A DNA stretch of 24,412 nt from an uncultured Bacillus sp. GTDB lineage: Bacteria > Bacillota > Bacilli > Bacillales > Cytobacillaceae. The position numbers and the translations under genes were made by a program. The DNA lies in contig CALCRD010000412.1 in assembly GCA_937894355.1 (NCBI GenBank), forward strand, positions 1 through 24,412, written 5' to 3'. The notes under the pieces are model-generated. The model saw only the letters and a list, made by a program, of their open reading frames with translations, was not told the origin of the DNA and ran no database searches. Position 1 is the first letter of the stretch; every line of letters starts with the position of its first letter. Shown here piece after piece: positions 1 to 5,889 of this stretch.

Positions 1-115
1 ACGCAGACTCCTGCGGGAAGCACGAGCTGAGTGAGACTCTGGAGGAAGGAACGACGGAGGAGGCTCACGGGTGAGCCCGCGAACCGCTCGTGCCTGGAAC
101 GGAAATCAACAGCCT
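1..115. repeat. GC-rich dispersed repeat (Bacillaceae type), cut by window edge
   Basis: This is a GC-rich island in AT-rich surroundings. It carries CTCCTGCGGGA near the left edge, a perfect 7-base inverted pair GCACGAG (20-26) and CTCGTGC, and the ending GGAACGGAAATCAAC. From memory, many Bacillaceae chromosomes carry ~110-base non-coding repeats with this layout (CTCCTGCGGGA ... GGCTCAC ... TGGAGCGGAAATCAAC). Assigning this copy to that family is recognition, not a search. It sits downstream of the bkdR-like gene, between it and whatever lies off-window. Its function is unknown and its left end may be truncated. Confidence 0.55.
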
Positions 116-231
116 AGTTTAACAGAGCCAAAATTTCAATAAAAATTTGTAGCATTTAAACAGAGGTTAGGATATATAGTTATCATTACCCTGAAAAATA
201 TTGCATACCTAGAAAAAACTTGCATGCTAAT

Positions 232-1950
232 TTATTCAATTCGGTATTTCTCAAGTTTATAATAAAGATTCCGTAATGACACAGCTAACAGTTTTGCTGT
301 TTTGGTTTTATTTCCATTACAACTTTTCAATGTTTGCCTAATAATCTTTTCTTCAAATTCCTCCATCATTTCTGATAATGGGACATTTCTATCGGTATTT
401 GCTACATCAGTATTAGCACGGATTTCTTTCCGCTTATCAGCTTGGGATACATCATTTATTTCGGATAATCCTATTTTTCCAATGATTGTTTCATTATTTT
501 TCATAAAAATAATGGCTCTTCCTAGAATGTTTTCTAGCTCCCTTACATTGCCTGGCCAATCGTATTTCCCAAGCTGCTCCATTACGTTATCTGAAACACC
601 TTCAACATTTCTTCCATAATCTTGGTTGATTTTCTGAATCAGCCGGACACATATGGCCGGAATATCAGCAATCCTTTTCCGCAAAGGTGGAATATGAATC
701 GGCATTCTATTAAACCGATAATATAAGTCTTCCCTAAAAGTTCCCTGTGCAATGCCCTTTTCTAAATTCACATTTGTCGCTGCAATAATTCGAACATTGA
801 TAGGAATTGGTTTTGTTCCTCCAACTCGGACAATTTCCCGCTCTTGTAGTACCCTTAGGAGTTTTACTTGAATACTAGCGGTTAACTCCCCAATCTCATC
901 TAAAAATAAACTTCCATTATTGGCATCTTCGAATAAGCCTCTTTTTCCGCCACGTTTAGCCCCTGAAAAGGCGCCTTCTTCATAACCGAACAATTCGCTC
1001 TCTAACAATGATTCCGAAAGTGCCGCACAATTAACTCGAATAAATTTATTATATTTTCGATTACTGGCATTATGTATAGCATGGGCAAACAATTCCTTAC
1101 CTGTACCCGATTCACCACGAAGCAATACTGTTGCTGGGGTCTTTGCACCTAGTTTTGCCTGTTCGATTGCTAAGTTCATTTCTTCAGAATTACCGATTAT
1201 ATCCTCAAATGTATATTTAGCTTCCAAAGTACGAATGATTTGTCGGGCCCGATTGAGTTCATTGGTTAAAGATTTAATCTCGGAGACATCATGAATGACC
1301 CCAACGCTACCTTTCAAAATTCCATTTACAATAATTGGAGCAACATTTACAATGACTTCCTTCTTTTTTGGTCCTACCCGAATTGCTGCTCCACGAACAG
1401 GTCTTCTTGTCTGAAGAACTTTCATATGGATACTTTCCCCTTCAGAAATATCAGCTGTTGCCGGTTTTCCAATTACTTGCTCTTTGGTCAAACCAGTAAT
1501 TCTAGTATAGGCCGGGTTAATGATTAATCCTTTTCCATTCTCATCTACTACCGAAATCGCATCATCACTTGATTGGATAATTGCGTTAAGCATTGTTTGA
1601 ATATCTTTAAGATTCGTTACTTCTTCAGCAAGGGTAAGGATTTCCGAGATATCTTTGAAAACACAAAAAGCACCCATTAAATGCCCATGATCATCAATTA
1701 CTGGAATTCTAGTAGTGATAATCCTTAGCCCATTTTCTAACAGTAATTCTTGGTTGGTGTCTATTCTTCTTGTCTCTAAAACAGCGGGGAGCTTACTATT
1801 TGGAATAATTTTATGAATATGATTTCCTAAAGCATCATTCTTTTTTATCCCGGTTATTTTCTCAGCACTCTTGTTAAACAGGGTGACTTCACATTCATTA
1901 TTAATTGCAATCATGCCTTCTTCTGTTGAATTAAAAATTAAATCCTGCAT
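232..1950 (-). CDS. bkdR: Sigma-54-dependent transcriptional activator, BkdR-like (PAS-PAS-AAA+-Fis)
   Basis: This 572-residue bacterial enhancer-binding protein would remodel sigma-54 RNA polymerase at -24/-12 promoters. Two PAS-like sensor domains (about 1-105 and 118-225) lead into an AAA+ domain (about 250-480). That domain has Walker A GESGTGKE (279-286), the sigma-54 contact loop as GAFSGA (326-331, usually GAFTGA), Walker B GSLFLDEIGE (346-355), and arginine-finger region FREDLYYR. WPGNVRELEN (465-474) and a Fis-type helix-turn-helix (about 535-570) follow. In B. subtilis the gene in this place is bkdR, which activates the ptb-bcd-buk-lpdV-bkd branched-chain acyl-CoA operon just downstream. 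Here that operon would lie off the left edge, so the symbol rests on synteny. B. subtilis BkdR is, as I recall, longer (about 690 residues). Start: ATG with GGAGGGG eight bases upstream. No terminator is visible after the stop. Confidence 0.85.
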   Translation of the reverse strand: MQDLIFNSTEEGMIAINNECEVTLFNKSAEKITGIKKNDALGNHIHKIIPNSKLPAVLETRRIDTNQELLLENGLRIITTRIPVIDDHGHLMGAFCVFKDISEILTLAEEVTNLKDIQTMLNAIIQSSDDAISVVDENGKGLIINPAYTRITGLTKEQVIGKPATADISEGESIHMKVLQTRRPVRGAAIRVGPKKKEVIVNVAPIIVNGILKGSVGVIHDVSEIKSLTNELNRARQIIRTLEAKYTFEDIIGNSEEMNLAIEQAKLGAKTPATVLLRGESGTGKELFAHAIHNASNRKYNKFIRVNCAALSESLLESELFGYEEGAFSGAKRGGKRGLFEDANNGSLFLDEIGELTASIQVKLLRVLQEREIVRVGGTKPIPINVRIIAATNVNLEKGIAQGTFREDLYYRFNRMPIHIPPLRKRIADIPAICVRLIQKINQDYGRNVEGVSDNVMEQLGKYDWPGNVRELENILGRAIIFMKNNETIIGKIGLSEINDVSQADKRKEIRANTDVANTDRNVPLSEMMEEFEEKIIRQTLKSCNGNKTKTAKLLAVSLRNLYYKLEKYRIE

Positions 1951-1988
1951 TAAATCCCCTCCACTAAAACCAAGAAATATTTTTCATG

Positions 1989-2021
1989 CTAATCATGATA
2001 TAATTGCGCAAAATTCTTCAT
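1989..2021 (-). CDS. Possible 10-residue leader peptide upstream of the bkdR-like gene
   Basis: The minus strand reads ATG through TAG as MKNFAQLYHD. It is preceded at six bases by AAGGAGG (2028-2034), the best ribosome-binding site in this part of the window. It lies between a good sigma-A promoter and the regulator start, ending 38 bases before that start. Too short for composition tests. It has no run of one amino acid that would suggest classical attenuation. It could be a translated leader, a coupling device, or the decayed start of a former gene. Confidence 0.4.
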   Translation of the reverse strand: MKNFAQLYHD

Positions 2022-2034
2022 GGATTACCTCCTT

Positions 2035-2063
2035 ATTTTAGAATGAGTTGTCCAACTTGACAA
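2035..2063 (-). promoter_or_regulatory. Sigma-A-type promoter for the bkdR-like gene
   Basis: Read on the minus strand: -35 TTGTCA (2063-2058), 17-base spacer, -10 TAAAAT (2040-2035), each 5/6 to consensus. The -10 abuts the ribosome-binding site of the short leader frame. The -35 overlaps the -35 of the opposite yqzF promoter. Confidence 0.6.
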
Positions 2064-2084
2064 ATCTCTAAAATGAATTATGAT
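2057..2084 (+). promoter_or_regulatory. Sigma-A-type promoter for yqzF
   Basis: TTGACA (2057-2062), 16-base spacer, TATGAT (2079-2084), 38 bases before the yqzF ATG. It shares its -35 with the divergent promoter. The element TTGTC-N6-GACAA (2048-2063) makes the shared core palindromic. Confidence 0.55.
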
Positions 2085-2121
2085 TTTTTGTGAAGGAAAA
2101 CATTTATGAAGGGAAACGGTT

Positions 2122-2367
2122 ATGGATCGTATTATTGCTTTGATTATCATGTTAATTCCCGGAGTTATTGCGGCATTAGGTATTAAATTAATGCGCGATA
2201 TGGCATTCGGTGTCTTACAATCGCCGCTACCCTCTTTATTCATCCAATTTATTGTTGGTCTTTTGGCATTTTTACTGGGGTTGGGATTTATCGCTGGTTT
2301 TATTTTGTACCGAGATCGGAAGAAAAATAAAGTTCAGGGGAGATTCAAAAAAAGAGAAAGACCTTAA
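2122..2367 (+). CDS. yqzF: Small membrane protein, YqzF/DUF2627 family
   Basis: This 81-residue protein has two hydrophobic segments (about 4-22 and 37-62) joined by a short loop with KLMRD. The tail is strongly basic (YRDRKKNK...FKKRERP), so both ends are probably cytoplasmic. Size, topology and position beside a bkdR-like regulator match B. subtilis yqzF (DUF2627), whose function is unknown to me. The ATG follows AAGGG at eight bases. It diverges from the regulator and converges with the phosphodiesterase gene; its last codons and stop lie inside the terminator between them. Confidence 0.8.
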   Translation: MDRIIALIIMLIPGVIAALGIKLMRDMAFGVLQSPLPSLFIQFIVGLLAFLLGLGFIAGFILYRDRKKNKVQGRFKKRERP

Positions 2368-2387
2368 TTTTGGTCTTTCTCTTTTTT
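2347..2387. terminator. Bidirectional intrinsic terminator between yqzF and yqiK
   Basis: AAAAGAGAAAGACC (ending 2363) pairs with GGTCTTTCTCTTTT (starting 2372) around an eight-base loop that contains the yqzF stop TAA. The A-rich left flank and T-rich right flank let it work on both strands, serving the convergent genes. Confidence 0.8.
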
Positions 2388-2406
2388 CAGGCTTTTTTCT
2401 CAAACT

Positions 2407-3144
2407 TTATGCCTTGAAATATTCATTTCTAATTCTTATTGCATTACTTGGATCATCAGTAATGACTGCATTGCAACCGATTGAAAATAAGCGTTTAAGT
2501 GCTGCTTCTTTATTAACAGTATACGGCCTTACAGCTATTCCATTCGCCATTGCTAATTTAAAGACATCTTCAAGTCCCCGAAAGTATTTTGGATGAATCC
2601 CTTGAGCTTTTATCGATTTTGCATATATCCAGGGCATATATAGCGATTCTGATAAAAGCGGAGCTGTTTCAATATCAGGAGCGAGTTGATTGCAATACAC
2701 AATACTGTAATGATTAAAAGAAGAAATAATGATTCGATTATTTAGCTTGTATTTGTTTATTAATGCGACTACCTTTTCTTCCATGCCTTTATAGGGAATT
2801 ATTCCATTTTTTAATTCAATATTGCAAATGATTTCATTAGCGGTCATCCATTCAAACACTTCCGCCAAAGTAGGAATGGGTGTTTTTTTTTGATACCATT
2901 TCCTTTGCTTATTATGAGCATTTAGTTTTTTAATTTCTTGATAGGTTAAATCCTTAACATATCCTGTACCATCAGTAGTGCGATTTACTTTCTCATCATG
3001 GATAACGACCAATTCACCGTCTTTTGTCATTTGCACATCTAATTCAACCCCGTCAGCTCCGGCCTTTTCTGCCTCAACAAACGATTTCATTGTATTTTCT
3101 GGGTAGACAAGAGAATAGCCACGGTGAGCAAAAATCAATGTCAT
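2407..3144 (-). CDS. yqiK: Glycerophosphodiester phosphodiesterase (YqiK/UgpQ type)
   Basis: A 245-residue GDPD TIM-barrel enzyme that hydrolyses glycerophosphodiesters to sn-glycerol 3-phosphate and an alcohol. Metal and catalytic motifs are in order: HRG (7-9), PENT (15-18), ELD (34-36), HD (49-50), NIELK (108-112) and a closing VITDDP (227-232). There is no signal peptide, so it is cytoplasmic, unlike secreted GlpQ. The ATG is preceded by AAAGGAGAG at six bases. It lies downstream of spo0A, as yqiK does in B. subtilis, but is separated by the spo0A terminator; a weak extended -10 (TGCTATATT) precedes it. Confidence 0.88.
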   Translation of the reverse strand: MTLIFAHRGYSLVYPENTMKSFVEAEKAGADGVELDVQMTKDGELVVIHDEKVNRTTDGTGYVKDLTYQEIKKLNAHNKQRKWYQKKTPIPTLAEVFEWMTANEIICNIELKNGIIPYKGMEEKVVALINKYKLNNRIIISSFNHYSIVYCNQLAPDIETAPLLSESLYMPWIYAKSIKAQGIHPKYFRGLEDVFKLAMANGIAVRPYTVNKEAALKRLFSIGCNAVITDDPSNAIRIRNEYFKA

Positions 3145-3154
3145 TTAGGTCTCT

Positions 3155-3190
3155 CCTTTTTAGAAAAGCGCAAGCGGCCTTTCAGTGCAT
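3155..3190. repeat. Fragment resembling a Bacillaceae dispersed repeat (AGAAAAGCGCAAGCG)
   Basis: TTTTTAGAAAAGCGCAAGCG immediately upstream of yqiK resembles the end of a repeat I remember from many Bacillus genomes (AGAAAAGCGNAAGCGCC...). The rest of that element is not present, so this would be a truncated copy. Recognition from memory only. Confidence 0.35.
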
Positions 3191-3234
3191 TTGGACTTTG
3201 GGCCCTCAATTAATATAGCACCTAAGTTAAAAGA

Positions 3235-3271
3235 CAAGAGAAAGGCTATTTAGCTTAAGCTAAACAGCCTT
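3235..3271 (-). terminator. spo0A intrinsic terminator
   Basis: Near-perfect palindrome 3242-3271 (AAGGCT-A-TTTAGCTTAAGCTAAA-C-AGCCTT, one opposed mismatch pair), 11 bases past the spo0A stop. On the minus strand it runs into TTTCTCTTGTCTTTT. The T-tract is interrupted, so termination may be partial. Confidence 0.7.
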
Positions 3272-3281
3272 GAACAGATAC

Positions 3282-4073
3282 TTATGATGCACGATGCTCT
3301 AATCTTAGTTTATCAGCAACCATCGCAATAAATTCCGAATTTGTTGGTTTTGCTTTTGTCATGCTTACTGTATAGCCAAAAAGGCTGGAAATTGAATCGA
3401 TGTTACCACGGCTCCATGCGACTTCAATTGCATGGCGAATCGCCCGTTCTACCCTGCTAGCGGTTGTATTAAATTTCTTAGCAATGTCTGGATAAAGAAC
3501 TTTTGTAATAGATCCTAAAAGTTCGATGTCGTGATAAACCATTGAGATTGCTTCTCTTAAATATAAATACCCCTTAATATGAGCAGGAACACCAATTTCA
3601 TGGATAATACTTGTGATACTAGCTTCTAAATTTTTTGGCTTTTGTTCCGTTTGTGGGCGGAAAGTTGTTTGAGGTGACTTTCTCAATACAGGATTTGTTT
3701 TTCCACTAACTTGACGGATATGGTTTACCAAGTTTTCCATATCAAACGGTTTTAGGATAAAGTAAGATGCTCCCAAGTCAACAGCCTTTTTTGTTACATC
3801 TTCCTGACCAAAAGCTGTTAGCATAATTACATTCGGAAAATTACCAGTATTTGATTCCCGAAGTTTTTCCAAAACCGCAAGTCCATCTAAATGAGGCATA
3901 ATAATATCTAAAAGAAGGACATCAGTAGGAGTCTCCTCTAGAATTTCTAAACATTCTTGACCATTATGTGCTACCCCTACAATCTCCATATCATCAAGTG
4001 ATGAAATATATTCCTCTAATAATCCAACAAGTTCCCTGTTGTCGTCAACTACTACTACTTTTATTTTTTTCAC
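3282..4073 (-). CDS. spo0A: Sporulation master response regulator Spo0A
   Basis: A 263-residue end point of the sporulation phosphorelay: once phosphorylated it binds 0A boxes (TGTCGAA), activating spoIIA, spoIIE and spoIIG and repressing abrB. Receiver domain 1-120 has acidic pocket D10-D11, phosphoacceptor D56 in LLLDIIMPHLDG, T86 and K108. A variable linker (about 125-150) leads to the effector domain, with the very conserved stretch around KFNTTASRVERAIRHAIE and a SISSLFGYTV segment. It closely resembles B. subtilis Spo0A. The start is GTG, as in B. subtilis, with GGGGAGGAAC upstream. It is downstream of spoIVB, the usual order, and has its own sigma-H promoter and 0A boxes. Confidence 0.98.
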   Translation of the reverse strand: MKKIKVVVVDDNRELVGLLEEYISSLDDMEIVGVAHNGQECLEILEETPTDVLLLDIIMPHLDGLAVLEKLRESNTGNFPNVIMLTAFGQEDVTKKAVDLGASYFILKPFDMENLVNHIRQVSGKTNPVLRKSPQTTFRPQTEQKPKNLEASITSIIHEIGVPAHIKGYLYLREAISMVYHDIELLGSITKVLYPDIAKKFNTTASRVERAIRHAIEVAWSRGNIDSISSLFGYTVSMTKAKPTNSEFIAMVADKLRLEHRAS

Positions 4074-4133
4074 GTATTAGTTCCTCCCCAATCCCATTTT
4101 ATTACTTCCCTCTATATTACTATTGTAAATGAG

Positions 4134-4162
4134 AAATTCGACAAAGCAACAGAAAACCCTTT
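4134..4162 (-). promoter_or_regulatory. Sigma-H promoter Ps of spo0A with overlapping 0A box
   Basis: Minus strand: -35 AAAGGGTTT (4162-4154), 11-base spacer, -10 GTCGAATTT (4142-4134). This matches the sigma-H pattern RnAGGAwww-N11-12-RnnGAATww with one mismatch in the -35. The -10 lies within a perfect 0A box TGTCGAA (minus strand, 4143-4137). That arrangement fits direct control of Ps by Spo0A, known from B. subtilis. Start of transcription would fall about 50 bases before the GTG. Confidence 0.65.
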
Positions 4163-4221
4163 TGTTTTTTAAAAATATTCATAAAAATCTATCTTTTCTA
4201 ACTTTATCTCTTTTTTTCTAA

Positions 4222-4274
4222 CTAATTCGACTAGTTTCGGCAGTTGACAAATAATTGTCGTTCATTTTGTCGAA
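4222..4274 (-). promoter_or_regulatory. Upstream 0A boxes and weak vegetative promoter of spo0A
   Basis: A perfect 0A box TGTCGAA on the plus strand (4268-4274) and a near match AGTCGAA on the minus strand (4232-4226) flank a possible sigma-A promoter. That promoter is TTGTCA (4250-4245), 17-base spacer, AATTAG (4227-4222), with a poor -10. B. subtilis spo0A also has a vegetative promoter upstream of Ps with several 0A boxes. The boxes are clear; the promoter is tentative. Confidence 0.45.
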
Positions 4275-4323
4275 TAATCCTTATTTATTATATTAACATA
4301 ATTTACCGATTAAAAATAGGATC

Positions 4324-4346
4324 TTAACCCTTAATTTTAACCCTTA
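4324..4346. repeat. Tandem TTAACCCTTA direct repeat upstream of spo0A
   Basis: TTAACCCTTA occurs at 4324-4333 and again at 4337-4346, a 13-base period in otherwise AT-rich spacer. It may be a protein-binding site or chance. No known regulator matches in my memory. Confidence 0.3.
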
Positions 4347-4395
4347 GATGCTTCCAAGTTCATAGAACATTCATCAAATAAATACCAGAGTTAAC

Positions 4396-4431
4396 AAGGC
4401 GTCGCCGCTTAGGGTATGCTTTTGACGCCTT
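4396..4431 (-). terminator. Inverted repeat after spoIVB, possible terminator
   Basis: AAGGCGTC (4396-4403) and GACGCCTT (4424-4431) form a perfect 8-base stem about 45 bases past the spoIVB stop. The 20-base loop and lack of a T-run on the minus strand make it a weak or factor-assisted terminator at best. Confidence 0.4.
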
Positions 4432-4475
4432 CATTATCATTACTTTAGCTCCCTTGAATAGTCCACCCTAGAATG

Positions 4476-5765
4476 TTAAGAAGCTTTTTCATGTGATTTT
4501 GCGTAAATGTTTATTCCTGCTTCATTCAACATCCATTCAATATGAACACCATACCCACTTGTTGGATCATTAACAAAGACATGGGTCACTGCTCCAATCA
4601 CCTTTCCATCTTGAATGATTGGACTCCCACTCATTCCTTGAACAATTCCACCGGTTTTCTCAAGCAATTTTGGATCGGTAACTTTGATAACCATTCCTTT
4701 TGTTGCAGGAAATTTTTGTGGAATAGTACTTACAATTTTAATATCAAATAAATCAACTTTATCATTATCAACGACTGTTAAAATCTTCGCCGGACCTTCT
4801 TTTACTTGATTTGATAATGCGATTGGCATCGGCTTATCAGAGACTCCGTTTTTTATCTGTTTATTTAACTCTCCAAATATTCCGTAGGGGCTATTTCTTT
4901 TGATATTTCCAATAATCTCATGGTCATTGGAAAAACGCGCCAACTTCTCACCAGGATTCCCATTGCTTCCTTTTTCAATTGAGGTTACTGTCGATCGAAC
5001 AATCTGGCCGTCTCCAACAACAATTGGTTTTTTTGTATCCATATCGGAGATAACATGTCCTAATGCACCGTATTTTTTGGATCCAGGATGATAAAAAGTC
5101 ATTGTTCCTATTCCCGCTGCGGAGTCACGAATATACAAACCTAATTTAAAAATTTGCTCACCTTTATCCCGCATCGGTTTTAATTCTGTGGTTAACTTTT
5201 CATCTTCTCGGTTAACCACTATATTTAACGGTTTTCCGGAATTTCCTGATTCTTGAACATATGGAGCAACATCAGTCATTTGTTCGATTCGATTTCCATT
5301 AATTTCGGTTATGATATCTCCTACCTTAATTCCGGCTAATTCCCCTGGAGATACCTTACCCTCCTGGGTAACCACTTGATGATGGCCCACAACAAGGACA
5401 CCAACTGTGTTTAATTTAACGCCAATTGATTGGCCGCCCGGAATTACCTTAAAGTCCTTTAAAACATCAACATCAACCTTTTTAACCGGTATACCCGCAA
5501 GCGATAGCACCATCTCTTCATTACCTGTTTCCAGTGCCTGTAATGAAACGTTATCCTGATCTTGATTCATTTCAACCTTGTGACGATCGTTGGTGATTGC
5601 GGCAGAAACAGAAATAGCTTTTGGAAGTGTATAATTTTGACCCTCAAAAAGAGTTAGCTTGGTTGGAATAGAGATATATTCTTGAACGGGTTTTGAAACC
5701 CCGAGTGCAATTAATGAAACAAGGAGAATTCCACCAATTATTTTTCTAAGATGATCAAATTTCAA
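4476..5765 (-). CDS. spoIVB: SpoIVB serine peptidase (family S55)
   Basis: A 429-residue forespore protease secreted into the intermembrane space. There it cleaves SpoIVFA and releases SpoIVFB to process pro-sigma-K. An N-terminal membrane anchor or signal (about 9-24) is followed by a PDZ domain (about 115-195, with GELAGIKVGDIITEINGNRI). The peptidase domain has H237 in YGALGHVISD, D364 in KVTDPK and the nucleophile S379 in GIVQGMSGSP, positions one residue offset from the B. subtilis triad as I remember it. The ATG is preceded by GAGGAG and GAAGGA. It lies between recN and spo0A, the standard order. Own promoter just upstream. Confidence 0.96.
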   Translation of the reverse strand: MKFDHLRKIIGGILLVSLIALGVSKPVQEYISIPTKLTLFEGQNYTLPKAISVSAAITNDRHKVEMNQDQDNVSLQALETGNEEMVLSLAGIPVKKVDVDVLKDFKVIPGGQSIGVKLNTVGVLVVGHHQVVTQEGKVSPGELAGIKVGDIITEINGNRIEQMTDVAPYVQESGNSGKPLNIVVNREDEKLTTELKPMRDKGEQIFKLGLYIRDSAAGIGTMTFYHPGSKKYGALGHVISDMDTKKPIVVGDGQIVRSTVTSIEKGSNGNPGEKLARFSNDHEIIGNIKRNSPYGIFGELNKQIKNGVSDKPMPIALSNQVKEGPAKILTVVDNDKVDLFDIKIVSTIPQKFPATKGMVIKVTDPKLLEKTGGIVQGMSGSPIIQDGKVIGAVTHVFVNDPTSGYGVHIEWMLNEAGINIYAKSHEKAS

Positions 5766-5817
5766 AATCCTTCACTCTCCTCGCTTCTAGTCCACACACT
5801 TTTTATGGCTACATCTT

Positions 5818-5848
5818 TAATTTTGCCTGCATCACAATCATTTATAAC
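5818..5848 (-). promoter_or_regulatory. Sigma-F/sigma-G-type promoter of spoIVB
   Basis: Minus strand: -35 GTTATA (5848-5843), 15-base spacer, -10 GGCAAAATTA (5827-5818), starting 52 bases before the ATG. The -10 fits the sigma-F motif GGNRANAMTR with one mismatch. B. subtilis spoIVB is transcribed in the forespore by sigma-F and sigma-G, so context supports it. Confidence 0.55.
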
Positions 5849-5856
5849 TACTTACA

Positions 5857-5889
5857 AATAAAAAAGCTATCCGGTTTTGGATAGCTTTT
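5857..5889 (-). terminator. recN intrinsic terminator
   Basis: Perfect 11-base stem AAAAGCTATCC / GGATAGCTTTT (5862-5872 with 5879-5889) with a six-base loop. It starts at the last base of the recN stop codon and runs into TTTTTTATTTG on the minus strand. Confidence 0.9.

Noticed and set aside
87..105. GGCACGAG-like sigma-54 -24 element on the minus strand
   Set aside because: There is no GC at the required 10-base distance for the -12 element; it lies inside the GC-rich repeat.
192..228. ATGCAA direct repeat (19-base period) after the bkdR-like gene
   Set aside because: The units are only six bases in AT-rich sequence; probably chance.
2106..2180. Short plus-strand frame starting at an earlier ATG before yqzF
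   Set aside because: It is out of frame with yqzF, has a weak ribosome site, and its product is unlike anything known.
2025..2243. 72-codon minus-strand frame across yqzF and its promoter
   Set aside because: It runs antisense to yqzF and through the promoters, with no ribosome site; a shadow frame.
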